Of a stretch of 55,597 bases of DNA, positions 8,946 to 17,015 are shown one piece after another. A program made the position numbers and the translations under genes. Each line of letters starts with the position of its first letter. The stretch's first letter is position 1. Below the pieces are notes generated by a model. The model was not told the DNA's origin and made no database searches. It saw only the letters and a list, made by a program, of their open reading frames with translations. Origin of the DNA: Hydrogenibacillus sp. (GTDB lineage: Bacteria; Bacillota; Bacilli; Thermicanales; DSM-22653); NCBI GenBank assembly GCA_014896255.1, contig JADBKT010000010.1:1-55597 (forward strand), read 5' to 3'.

Positions 8946-9028
8946 GTCTTGACCGAGACGATCGATCAAGACCGCTTCCTTTGGGGCTTCGGTTCTTGAG
9001 GGGGTGGGATTGATCGATCTTTGTTTTT
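8946..9028 (+). terminator. Riboswitch expression platform: terminator with candidate antiterminator
   Basis: GATCGATCAA (8960-8969) pairs perfectly with TTGATCGATC (9010-9019) and is followed by TTTGTTTTT (9020-9028). A competing hairpin GTCTTGA (8946-8952) with TCAAGAC (8966-8972) would take the 5' arm of the terminator. The two are mutually exclusive, which fits an OFF switch. The link from aptamer to antiterminator is inferred. Confidence 0.75.
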
Positions 9029-9101
9029 GGGGAGGCGATGGAGAACCGCGGAAAATCGAACAGACTACCGTAAGCAGCCGGTGCGATGAAAGGAGAGCGC
9101 G

Positions 9102-9188
9102 ATGGACAACGACCTCTTTATGATCGCCCTGTCGCTCGTCTGGTTTTTGCTGTTTCTCGGCTTGATCCGCTTCGCGGACCGGGCCTGA
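9102..9188 (+). CDS. 28-residue membrane peptide upstream of kdpF
   Basis: Small gene with an excellent AAAGGAGAG ribosome site 4 bases before ATG. The product is one hydrophobic helix (about residues 5-22, with FMIALSLVWFLLF) flanked by an acidic N-terminus (MDND) and a charged end (IRFADRA). It lies 32 bases before kdpF and downstream of the riboswitch terminator, so it is the first gene under c-di-AMP control. I recall similar short membrane peptides in front of kdpF in other phyla, but cannot verify that here. It may be a second small accessory subunit of the Kdp ATPase. Confidence 0.7.
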   Translation: MDNDLFMIALSLVWFLLFLGLIRFADRA

Positions 9189-9220
9189 AGGTCAATGGAC
9201 GCTCAACGGGGGGAACGTGG

Positions 9221-9298
9221 ATGCTTGCGCTGTTTGTGCTGTCGCTCCTCATCATGGCGTATTTGGCGTACGTGCTGATCCATCCGGAACGGTTTTAG
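9221..9298 (+). CDS. kdpF: KdpF, small subunit of K+-transporting ATPase
   Basis: 25-residue single-span peptide, MLALFVLSLL through a second hydrophobic stretch to IHPERF. The length, helix and HPERF end match KdpF, which stabilises the KdpABC complex in the membrane. GGGGGGAACG lies upstream of ATG 9221. It is followed after 63 bases by kdpA in the canonical F-A-B-C order. Confidence 0.88.
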   Translation: MLALFVLSLLIMAYLAYVLIHPERF

Positions 9299-9361
9299 CG
9301 GCCATCAGGCGTTTATGGTCAACGCGGATGCTTTCGTCGATGCGAAGGAGGCGCATGCCGC

Positions 9362-11047
9362 TTGGCGGATCTCATCCAACTCGTCGTCTTCGTGCTCCTC
9401 GTCACGCTCTTCGCCGTGCCCCTCGGCGGATACATGGCGCGCGTCTTCGGTGACGGACCGGCGCCGGGGGATCGGTTCTTTTTGCCGTTGGAACGGGCGA
9501 TTTACCGTCTCATCGGCGTCGATCCGCAGGCGCGCATGACGTGGCGCCGGTATGCGACGGCGCTGGTCGTGACCAACTTCTTCATGATGGCGCTCATGTA
9601 CCTCGTGCTTCGGCTGCAGAAATATCTGCCGCTCAACCCCGACGGCATCGCGGCCATGCCGCCTTCGCTCGCCTACAATACGGTCACGTCGTTCATCACG
9701 AACACGAACTGGCAGGCGTACAGCGGCGAGACGGCGATGAGTTATCTCGGGCAGATGCTCGCCATCACCTATCCGATGTTCACCTCCGCGGCGACGGGGA
9801 TTGTGGCGGCGATCGCCTTTCTTCGGGCGCTGACCGGCGTCCGACAGGATCTCGGCAATTTTTTCGTCGACCTCGTCCGGGCGCACACGCGCCTCTTGCT
9901 CCCGCTCGCTTTCCTCGTCGCCCTCGTCCTCGTCGCCGAAGGGGCGCCGCAAACCTTCCAGGGGGCGGCGCATGCGACGACCTTTGACGGCAAGACGCAG
10001 GTCATTCCCCGCGGTCCGGTGGCTTCCCTGGAGTCGATCAAGCATCTCGGGACGAACGGCGGCGGGTATTTCGGCGCCAATGCCGCGCATCCGTTTGAGA
10101 ACCCGTCGCCGATCACCAATCTCATCCACATGCTGAGCATGATGCTCATCCCGACGTCGCTCATGTTCACCTTCGGGCGGATGATCGGCAATCGCCGCCA
10201 GGCGTGGGTGCTGTACACCGCCGTCTTTCTGCTCTTTCTCGGGATGTGGGGGATCGTCTACGCCAGCGAGCAGGCCGGCGTCCCGGCGTTCGATGCCGCC
10301 GGCATCACGGGCGGCAACATGGAAGGGAAGGAAGTGCGCTTCGGGATTTTCGGCTCGGCCCTCTTTACGACGGTGACGACCGCGGCGACGACCGGCTCCG
10401 TCGACAACATGCACGACTCCCTCACCCCCCTCGGCGGATTCGTACCGATGGCGCAGATGATGCTGAACAACGTCTTCGGCGGCGTCGGGGCGGGGCTTTT
10501 GAACATCCTCCTCTACGTCATCATGGGCGTCTTTTTGACCGGCCTCATGGTCGGGCGGACGCCGGAGCTGTTCGGCAAAAAGATCGAGACGAAAGAGGTC
10601 AAGCTCGCGTCCGTCGCGCTGCTCGTGCATCCGTTGATCATCCTCGCCCCGACGGCGACCGCGCTTCTTTTGCCGGACGCCACGGCGTCCATCTTGAACC
10701 CGGGCTCGCACGGTTTAAGCGAAGTGCTCTACGCCTACACGTCGGGGGCGGCGAACAACGGCTCGGCGTTCGCCGGTTTGGACGCGGACACCGTCTTTTA
10801 CAACACGACGATCGGCTCGGTCATGCTCCTCGGGCGTTTTGTTTCGATCATCGCCCTTCTCGGCGTGGCCGGTTCACTGGCCCGGAAGACGCCGGTGTCG
10901 GCCGGCGCCGGAGCGCTTCGGACGGATACGCCGCTGTTTGGGGCGGTCTACCTCATCGTCGTGCTGTTGATCGGCGCGCTGGCCTTTTTCCCGGCTTTGG
11001 CCGTCGGCCCGATCGCCGAGCAGCTGTCGATGTGGTTTGGGGCGTAA
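9362..11047 (+). CDS. kdpA: K+-transporting ATPase subunit KdpA
   Basis: Potassium-selective channel-like subunit of the KdpFABC pump, about ten membrane spans. Pore-loop signatures are visible, for example TSFITNTNWQAYSGE and TNGGGYFGANAAHPFENP. 561 aa is standard. The start is TTG 9362, ten bases after GAAGGAGG; the ATG at 9354 is in another frame. Expected to be induced at low K+/low c-di-AMP through the upstream riboswitch. Confidence 0.96.
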   Translation: MADLIQLVVFVLLVTLFAVPLGGYMARVFGDGPAPGDRFFLPLERAIYRLIGVDPQARMTWRRYATALVVTNFFMMALMYLVLRLQKYLPLNPDGIAAMPPSLAYNTVTSFITNTNWQAYSGETAMSYLGQMLAITYPMFTSAATGIVAAIAFLRALTGVRQDLGNFFVDLVRAHTRLLLPLAFLVALVLVAEGAPQTFQGAAHATTFDGKTQVIPRGPVASLESIKHLGTNGGGYFGANAAHPFENPSPITNLIHMLSMMLIPTSLMFTFGRMIGNRRQAWVLYTAVFLLFLGMWGIVYASEQAGVPAFDAAGITGGNMEGKEVRFGIFGSALFTTVTTAATTGSVDNMHDSLTPLGGFVPMAQMMLNNVFGGVGAGLLNILLYVIMGVFLTGLMVGRTPELFGKKIETKEVKLASVALLVHPLIILAPTATALLLPDATASILNPGSHGLSEVLYAYTSGAANNGSAFAGLDADTVFYNTTIGSVMLLGRFVSIIALLGVAGSLARKTPVSAGAGALRTDTPLFGAVYLIVVLLIGALAFFPALAVGPIAEQLSMWFGA

Positions 11048-11100
11048 GGTTCGTCCGAGACGGCATCGTGTAGACGCGGTACGAAGAAGAGGGAGGAGCC

Positions 11101-13152
11101 ATGGCAAAGGATGCCAAACGTTCGCCGTTCACGGCGGAACTCGTCCGCCGGGCGGCCATCGATGCGTTCTTGAAATTCGACCCGCGGACGATGATCAAAA
11201 ACCCGGTCATGTTCGTCGTCGAAGCGGGCACCGCCGTCGTGCTGTTGCTCGTCGTCTGGCCCGATCTGTTCGGTCCGTCCGGCGCGACGCGGGCGTATAA
11301 CTTCGCGGTGTTCGCCATCCTCGTGCTGACGATCTGGTTCGCCAACTTCGCCGAGGCGGTGGCCGAAGGAAGGGGCAAAGCGCAGGCCGAATCCTTGCGC
11401 AAGACCAAGACGGAGACGATGGCCCGCCTCGTCCAAAAAGACGGTTCGACGAAAATGGTCTCCTCCTCGCAGCTCAAAAAGGGCGACGTCGTGCGCGTTG
11501 AAGCCGGGGAGACCATCCCCGCCGACGGAGAGATCATCGAAGGTTTGGCGGCGATCGACGAGTCGGCGATCACCGGGGAGTCGGCGCCGGTGATCAAAGA
11601 AGCGGGCGGCGACTTTTCCTCGGTGACCGGCGGGACGCGGGTGCTCACCGATTGGATCGTCGTTGAAGTCACGGCCGGTCAGGGAGAATCATTTTTAGAC
11701 AAGATGATCGCCCTGGTGGAAGGGGCGAAGCGGGAAAAGTCGCCGAACGAGATCGCGCTGACGACGCTTCTTGCGGTGCTGACGTTGATCTTTCTCATCG
11801 TCATCGTCACCCTCGTGCCCATCAGCCGCTACCTCGGCATCGCCCTCGACGTGGCGACGCTCGTCGCGCTCCTCGTCGCCCTCATCCCGACGACGATCGG
11901 GGCCCTCCTTTCGGCGATCGGCATCGCCGGGCTGGACCGCGTCACGCGCTTTAACGTCCTGGCCATGAGCGGCAAGGCGGTCGAGGCGAGCGGAGACATC
12001 GACACGATCATCCTCGACAAGACGGGAACGATCACCTACGGCAACCGCATGGCCAGCGAATTCATCCCCGCCGAGGGGGTGACGGAGGCGGAGGCGACGC
12101 GCCTGGCGCTGCTCTCCTCCCTCTACGACGAGACGCCGGAAGGACGCTCCATCGTCGATCTCGCCCGGCGCAAGGGGGTGAGCGCGGACGCGCCGCCCGG
12201 GGCGGAACCGATCCCCTTTACGGCCGAGACGCGTCTGTCCGGGATCGCTTTTGCGGACGGGCAAAAACTCGTCAAAGGCGCCGTCGACGCCGTCTCGCGC
12301 GAGCTTTCGGCGGGGGGCGCCAAGATCCCGAAGGCGCTCATCGAAAAGACCGAAGCGATCGCCAAGGCCGGCGGCACGCCGCTCGTCATCGCCGAGCTCG
12401 CCTCGGCGGGATCGCGGGCCGTCGGCGTCATCCACTTAAAAGACGTCGTCAAGGCCGGCCTTAAAGAGCGCTTTGCCGAACTCCGGGCGATGGGCATCAA
12501 GACGATCATGGTCACCGGCGACAACCCGCTCACCGCGGCGACGATCGCCCAGGAGGCGGGCGTCGACGACTTCGTCGCCGAGGCCAAGCCGGAAGATAAA
12601 ATCCGCATCATCCGCGCCGAGCAGGCCGAAGGGCGGCGGGTGGCGATGACCGGCGACGGAACGAACGACGCGCCGGCCTTGGCTCAGGCCGACGTGGGCC
12701 TGGCCATGAACTCCGGGACGATGGCGGCCAAGGAAGCGGCGAACATGATCGATCTGGACAACGATCCGACGAAGATCCTCTCCGTCATCGCCATCGGCAA
12801 GCAGCTCCTCATCACCCGCGGGGCGCTGACCACCTTTTCCGTCGCCAACGACATCGCCAAATATTTCGCCATCCTCCCGGCGATGTTCGCGACCGCCATG
12901 CCGGAGCTCGCGCCCTTAAACATCATGCGCCTCACCTCGCCGACGACGGCGGTGCTCTCGGCGATCCTCTTCAACGCCTTGATCATCCCGCTTCTGATCC
13001 CCATCGCCTTGCGCGGCGTCCGCTATCGCCCGATGGGCGCCGATCGGCTGCTTCGCCGGAACCTCCTCGTCTACGGCGCAGGCGGCATTCTCGCGCCGTT
13101 TGTCGGGATCAAAGCGATCGACATCGTGCTCTCGGCGCTCGGCATCCGCTAA
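11101..13152 (+). CDS. kdpB: K+-transporting P-type ATPase subunit KdpB
   Basis: Catalytic P-type ATPase of the Kdp complex. Phosphorylated Asp306 lies in DKTGTIT. The actuator loop [10 protein letters not shown] and the hinge motif [18 protein letters not shown] are intact, as are the flanking membrane helices and the C-terminal helices after [13 protein letters not shown]. 683 aa, normal. GAGGGAGGAG precedes ATG 11101. Together with KdpA and KdpC it pumps K+ inward at high affinity. Confidence 0.97.
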   Translation: MAKDAKRSPFTAELVRRAAIDAFLKFDPRTMIKNPVMFVVEAGTAVVLLLVVWPDLFGPSGATRAYNFAVFAILVLTIWFANFAEAVAEGRGKAQAESLRKTKTETMARLVQKDGSTKMVSSSQLKKGDVVRVEAGETIPADGEIIEGLAAIDESAITGESAPVIKEAGGDFSSVTGGTRVLTDWIVVEVTAGQGESFLDKMIALVEGAKREKSPNEIALTTLLAVLTLIFLIVIVTLVPISRYLGIALDVATLVALLVALIPTTIGALLSAIGIAGLDRVTRFNVLAMSGKAVEASGDIDTIILDKTGTITYGNRMASEFIPAEGVTEAEATRLALLSSLYDETPEGRSIVDLARRKGVSADAPPGAEPIPFTAETRLSGIAFADGQKLVKGAVDAVSRELSAGGAKIPKALIEKTEAIAKAGGTPLVIAELASAGSRAVGVIHLKDVVKAGLKERFAELRAMGIKTIMVTGDNPLTAATIAQEAGVDDFVAEAKPEDKIRIIRAEQAEGRRVAMTGDGTNDAPALAQADVGLAMNSGTMAAKEAANMIDLDNDPTKILSVIAIGKQLLITRGALTTFSVANDIAKYFAILPAMFATAMPELAPLNIMRLTSPTTAVLSAILFNALIIPLLIPIALRGVRYRPMGADRLLRRNLLVYGAGGILAPFVGIKAIDIVLSALGIR

Positions 13153-13174
13153 CGACGTGAAAGGAGACAGACGG

Positions 13175-13765
13175 ATGGTTCGCCAAGCCATCGGCATTTC
13201 CCTCGTGCTCTGGGTGATCACCGGGCTCCTCTATCCGGCGGTCACGACGCTCTTTGCGCAAGCCTTCTTTCCGCATCAGTCGAACGGCAGCCTCATCGTC
13301 GACGCGGACGGCACCGTGCGCGGATCGTATCGGATCGCGCAGGCCTACTCCGGAGACGGCTGGTTTCACCCGCGCCCGCCGGCGAAAGAAGCGTACGACC
13401 CGCTCGAATCCGGCGGGACAAACCTCGCCGTCGCCCGGGAAGACTATCAGGCGACCGTCCTGAAGCGCTTGGAGGCCGTGCGCCGCGACGCTTTGGATCC
13501 GGACTTGCCCGTTCCGGCCGACCTCGTCACCGCCTCCGGTTCCGGCCTCGATCCGGATCTGTCGATCGAAGCGGCCCGGGCCCAGGTGCCGCGCATCAGC
13601 CGCGCGACGGGCCTGCCGGAGGTCGAACTGAACGCCCTCATCGACCGCGTCGCCGTGCCCCGGGAACTCGCGATCTTCGGCGAGCCGCGGGTCAACGTGA
13701 ACGCCTTGAACGAAGCGCTCCGCGCCCGGTTGAAAGCGTTGGACCAAAGGATGCCGCCGAGATGA
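13175..13765 (+). CDS. kdpC: K+-transporting ATPase subunit KdpC
   Basis: Single-span subunit that raises ATP affinity of KdpB. One N-terminal helix (about residues 7-28, with GLLYPAVTTLFAQAFF) is followed by the soluble domain containing GSYRIAQAYSGDGWFHPRP. 196 aa, typical. AAAGGAGAC before ATG 13175 fixes the start; the frame extends upstream only inside kdpB. Confidence 0.96.
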   Translation: MVRQAIGISLVLWVITGLLYPAVTTLFAQAFFPHQSNGSLIVDADGTVRGSYRIAQAYSGDGWFHPRPPAKEAYDPLESGGTNLAVAREDYQATVLKRLEAVRRDALDPDLPVPADLVTASGSGLDPDLSIEAARAQVPRISRATGLPEVELNALIDRVAVPRELAIFGEPRVNVNALNEALRARLKALDQRMPPR

Positions 13766-13799
13766 ACGCGTGTCTCCTTTTTTACGGCAGGTGAGACGG

Positions 13800-14957
13800 A
13801 TGGTCGAAAGCCGGGAACCCAAGCGCAAATCGCCGGAGCAGATCCTCGCCGAGATCGAACAATCGAACCGCGGTTACTTCAAGCTGTTCATCGGCGCCGC
13901 TCCCGGCGTCGGCAAAACGTACATGATGCTGCGCGAAGCGAACGACATGCTCAACGACGGCATCGACGTCGTCGTCGGTGTCGTCGAGACGCACGGGCGG
14001 AAGGCGACGGAGGAGCAGATCGGGGCGCTTCCCGTCCTGCCGCTGAAGAAGATCGAATACCGAGGCCGCGTGTTCACCGAGCTCGACGTCGAAGGGGTGA
14101 TCAAACGCCGGCCGCAGTTCGTCATCGTCGACGAGCTGGCGCACACGAACGTCCCCGGCTCCAAAAACAAAAAGCGCTACGAGGACGTGATGGAGATCCT
14201 AAGCGCCGGGATCAGCGTGCTGTCGACGATGAACATCCAGCACCTGGAGAGTTTGCACGACACCGTCGAAGACCTGACCGGCGTCAAGGTGCGCGAACGG
14301 GTTCCCGATTGGATTTTGGACGAAGCGAACGAGATTCAGCTCGTCGACATCCCGCCGGAGAAACTCATCGAACGGCTTAAGGCGGGCAAGATTTATAAAC
14401 CGGAGAAGGTCGAGCAGGCGCTTCAAAACTTCTTCCGCCCCGGGAACCTCATCGCCTTGCGCGAGCTCGCCCTGCGGGAGCTCGCCGACGACGTCGACGA
14501 GCGCCTCGAGGAACTGCGGGAGGAAGAAGGCCTCGAGGAGATGGCCGGGGCTTCGCCCAAAATTCTCGTCCTCGTCCACTACGGCAACAACGCGGAGCGG
14601 CTCATCCGCCGCGGTTGGCGGATCGCCCAGCGGATGAAGGCGGATCTCTACATTCTTAACGTGCCGACGAAACCCGTCGAACAGCTGGACGCCGAGGACA
14701 AAAAAAAGCTGCGCGAAATCGAAGCGCTGGCGAAAAGCTTTGAGGCGAAATTTTACGTCCGGGCCACCGGGGGGCGCAAAGTCGTCGACGTCATCGTCGA
14801 TTTCATCAAGGAACACGGCATCACGCAGGTCATCCTCGGCCAGTCGGCGCGTTCCCGCTTGCAGGAGATCCTCCGCGGTTCGATCGCCAACCGCATCATG
14901 GAGCGGACCAAATTCGTCGACGTGCTCATCGTCGGCGACGGCTCTGAACGCCCTTAA
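13800..14957 (+). CDS. kdpD: Short KdpD: sensor and Usp domains, no kinase
   Basis: Corresponds to only the N-terminal cytoplasmic half of KdpD. The KdpD domain (about residues 20-225) has Walker A GAAPGVGKT and Walker B-like VIVDELAHTN; a Usp-like domain spans about residues 245-380. The four-helix membrane unit, DHp and ATPase domains of a full KdpD (~900 aa) are absent, and no kdpE follows. ATG 13800 has AGGTGA upstream. The c-di-AMP motif known from S. aureus KdpD (SxS then FTAxY) is not seen; the matching places read HYG and LYILN. It may regulate the pump or partner a kinase encoded elsewhere. Confidence 0.9.
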   Translation: MVESREPKRKSPEQILAEIEQSNRGYFKLFIGAAPGVGKTYMMLREANDMLNDGIDVVVGVVETHGRKATEEQIGALPVLPLKKIEYRGRVFTELDVEGVIKRRPQFVIVDELAHTNVPGSKNKKRYEDVMEILSAGISVLSTMNIQHLESLHDTVEDLTGVKVRERVPDWILDEANEIQLVDIPPEKLIERLKAGKIYKPEKVEQALQNFFRPGNLIALRELALRELADDVDERLEELREEEGLEEMAGASPKILVLVHYGNNAERLIRRGWRIAQRMKADLYILNVPTKPVEQLDAEDKKKLREIEALAKSFEAKFYVRATGGRKVVDVIVDFIKEHGITQVILGQSARSRLQEILRGSIANRIMERTKFVDVLIVGDGSERP

Positions 14958-14960
14958 GAC

Positions 14961-14984
14961 AAAAAAAAACGGCCCATCGGGCCG
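14961..14984 (-). terminator. Terminator for the minus-strand gene
   Basis: CGGCCC (14970-14975) pairs with GGGCCG (14979-14984). Read on the minus strand, the stem is followed by nine T. On the + strand it lacks a T-run, so it would stop kdpD transcription poorly if at all. Confidence 0.85.
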
Positions 14985-14999
14985 GTCGCTCGGGTCCGT

Positions 15000-15317
15000 T
15001 CAACCGTAGTACGGGGGGATGTGCCGTCCGGCGATGCGCCAGTACCAGACGTTCAGTTCGGCGATTTTGCGCGACAGGGCGTTCACGCGGTCCATCGCTT
15101 CGAAGAAGGCTTCTCCTTCGCTTTCCAAGACCCGGGCATACGCCGCTTCATATTCCGCCTCCATAGCGCGAATGCGCTCCGGAATGAGCCCGGCGAGCCG
15201 CTCCAAGCGCGCCCAGACGGCGCCGTCCTGCGCTTCGGGCCGCTCGGCGAAAAGCCGTTCTTCGGTCGGAAGTTCCAAGTCGACCTCCGGATCATACCGA
15301 AAGGCGAGCGTCTGCAT
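15000..15317 (-). CDS. Small soluble protein, unknown function
   Basis: 105-residue protein, the only convincing minus-strand gene of the window. It starts MQTLAFRYDPEVDLELP and is rich in Glu, Arg and Ala with a long helical, probably coiled-coil middle (about residues 30-90). The C-terminus WYWRIAGRHIPPYYG is aromatic. No membrane segment or Cys. GGGAGGGAG lies 6 bases before ATG at 15317; an in-frame ATG 33 bases further upstream lacks such a site. It has its own consensus promoter and terminator, so it is a monocistronic gene between kdp and gdh. I do not recognise the family. Confidence 0.75.
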   Translation of the reverse strand: MQTLAFRYDPEVDLELPTEERLFAERPEAQDGAVWARLERLAGLIPERIRAMEAEYEAAYARVLESEGEAFFEAMDRVNALSRKIAELNVWYWRIAGRHIPPYYG

Positions 15318-15352
15318 CGTCTCTCCCTCCCGTCGTTTTGCGGTTTGCATTT

Positions 15353-15381
15353 GTTATACCACAATTTAAGATCATCGTCAA
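15353..15381 (-). promoter_or_regulatory. Promoter of the minus-strand orphan
   Basis: On the minus strand: TTGACG (15381-15376), 17-base spacer, TATAAC (15358-15353). Near-consensus sigma-A promoter. Confidence 0.8.
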
Positions 15382-15449
15382 CTGCATTAAAACAGATGGA
15401 AGCGTCAACGATCATCGCGTTTTGCGATTAATTTTATCGAACATCCCTA

Positions 15450-15478
15450 TTGCTTCGATCAATTGCCTTCGTTAAAAT
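15450..15478 (+). promoter_or_regulatory. Promoter of gdhA
   Basis: TTGCTT at 15450-15455, 17-base spacer, TAAAAT at 15473-15478. It lies 36 bases before the gdhA start and is divergent from the orphan promoter. Confidence 0.65.
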
Positions 15479-15513
15479 TCAAGTATCGGCAGACAGACAA
15501 AGGAGTGGAGACG

Positions 15514-16893
15514 ATGATCGATGGGCTTGTGACGCGCGATGAGGTACGGACGGCGGAACAATACGTCGAACGCGTGTTGGAGGAAGCGATCGCCCGATCG
15601 CCCGGGGAGCCGGAATTTCACCAGGCGCTCAAAGAGCTTCTTCCGACGCTCGTCCCGGCGCTCGCCATGCATTCGGAGTATATGCGCTTGGGCGTTCTGG
15701 AGCGGCTGGTCGAACCCGAGCGGATGATCTCCTTTCGCGTGCCGTGGATCGACGATGCCGGCCGGGTGCACGTCAACCGCGGCTATCGCGTGCAGTACAA
15801 CAGCGCCCTCGGACCGTACAAGGGCGGCATTCGCTTTCACCGAACGGTCAATTCGAGCATCATAAAGTTTTTGGGCTTTGAGCAGATTTTTAAAAATGCG
15901 CTCACGGGACTGCCGATCGGCGGCGGCAAGGGCGGCTCCGACTTTGATCCGAAGGGCAAGTCGGACATGGAAGTGATGCGCTTCGCGCAGAGCTTCATGA
16001 CCGAATTTTACCGCCACATGGGGCCGGATGTCGACGTCCCGGCGGGCGACATCGGCGTCGGCGCCCGGGAAGTCGGGTATCTGTTCGGCCAGTACAAGCG
16101 GATCCGCGGCAGTTTTGAGGCGGGGGCGTTCACCGGCAAGGGAATCGCCTACGGCGGCAGTTACGTGCGCAAAGAGGCCACGGGTTACGGCCTGGTCTAT
16201 TTCGTGGAAGAAATGCTCAAAATGCGTGACCGTTCGTTTGCCGGAAGCCGCATCGTCATCTCCGGTTCCGGCAACGTGGCCATCTACGCCGCGGAGAAGG
16301 CCGCCCAGCTCGGCGCGACGGTCGTGGCGATGAGCGACTCCGACGGCTACGTCTACGATCCCGAGGGCATCGATCTTTCGCTGATCAAGCAGATCAAAGA
16401 AGTCGAGCGCGGACGGATCCGCGACTACGCCGAACGGAGACCGTCGGCCCGTTTCGTTCCGGACAGCTCGGAGATTTGGACGGTGCCGTGCGATGTGGCG
16501 TTGCCGTGTGCGACACAAAACGAGCTCGATCTGCGCGGCGCGGAGGCGCTCATCGCCGGCGGGGTGATCGCCGTCGGCGAGGGGGCCAACATGCCGACGA
16601 CGCTCGAGGCCGTTCGCCGTTTCGAGGAGGCCGATGTCCTGTTTGCCCCGGGGAAGGCGGCGAACGCCGGCGGAGTGGCCGTCTCGGCGCTGGAGATGGC
16701 GCAAAACAGCATGCGCATGTCGTGGACATTCTACGAAGTCGAAGAAAACTTGCGCCACATCATGCATTCGATCTTCCGCACCGTCCTCACCACCGCCGGG
16801 CAGTACGGAAAACCGGGCGATCTCCTCGCCGGAGCGAACATCGCCGGTTTTCTCAAGGTGGCCGAGGCGATGGTGGCGCAAGGCGTGATTTGA
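15514..16893 (+). CDS. gdhA: Glutamate dehydrogenase, probably NADP-linked
   Basis: Interconverts glutamate and 2-oxoglutarate plus ammonia. Substrate-binding and catalytic segments GPYKGGIRFH, LPIGGGKGGSDFDPKGKSD and VPAGDIGVGAREVGYL are intact. The Rossmann loop SGSGNVAIYAAEKA is followed by a Ser-Asp-Ser stretch, more typical of NADP than NAD enzymes. 459 aa puts it in the hexameric GdhA class. ATG 15514 follows AAAGGAGTGG; the upstream in-frame codons overlap the promoter and are excluded. It could recycle the amino acceptor for aminoadipate transamination in the lysine cluster, but that link is only metabolic reasoning. Confidence 0.95.
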   Translation: MIDGLVTRDEVRTAEQYVERVLEEAIARSPGEPEFHQALKELLPTLVPALAMHSEYMRLGVLERLVEPERMISFRVPWIDDAGRVHVNRGYRVQYNSALGPYKGGIRFHRTVNSSIIKFLGFEQIFKNALTGLPIGGGKGGSDFDPKGKSDMEVMRFAQSFMTEFYRHMGPDVDVPAGDIGVGAREVGYLFGQYKRIRGSFEAGAFTGKGIAYGGSYVRKEATGYGLVYFVEEMLKMRDRSFAGSRIVISGSGNVAIYAAEKAAQLGATVVAMSDSDGYVYDPEGIDLSLIKQIKEVERGRIRDYAERRPSARFVPDSSEIWTVPCDVALPCATQNELDLRGAEALIAGGVIAVGEGANMPTTLEAVRRFEEADVLFAPGKAANAGGVAVSALEMAQNSMRMSWTFYEVEENLRHIMHSIFRTVLTTAGQYGKPGDLLAGANIAGFLKVAEAMVAQGVI

Positions 16894-16918
16894 ACATTCC
16901 AAAAGCGCGACTTTCCGG

Positions 16919-16936
16919 GCCCGCCGCACGGCGGGC
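16919..16936 (+). terminator. Hairpin after gdhA, weak T-tract
   Basis: GCCCGCC (16919-16925) pairs perfectly with GGCGGGC (16930-16936), loop GCAC, followed by TTGTGTT. Very stable stem but a poor U-tract. Confidence 0.6.
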
Positions 16937-16966
16937 TTGTGTTATGTCCGCCCGGGTTCGTATAAT
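16937..16966 (+). promoter_or_regulatory. Promoter of the DedA-PAP2 gene, -10 in a terminator loop
   Basis: TTGTGT (16937-16942), 18-base spacer, perfect TATAAT (16961-16966). The -10 box forms the loop of the next terminator hairpin. Confidence 0.6.
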
Positions 16967-16984
16967 GAACCGGGGCGTTTTTTT
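16951..16984 (+). terminator. Second terminator after gdhA
   Basis: CCC and GGTTC (16951-16959, one bulged G) pair with GAACC and GGG (16967-16974), followed by GCG and seven T (16978-16984). It would stop read-through from gdhA, while transcripts starting near 16973 would not contain the 5' arm. Confidence 0.65.
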
Positions 16985-17015
16985 ATATGCTAAGTCCGGT
17001 AACGGGGGGAAGCGG

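Noticed and set aside
16476-17015. A 180-codon N-terminal extension of the DedA-PAP2 gene
   Set aside because: It overlaps gdhA in another frame, crosses two terminators and gives non-protein-like sequence. TTG 17016 has a good ribosome site and a DedA-like N-terminus.
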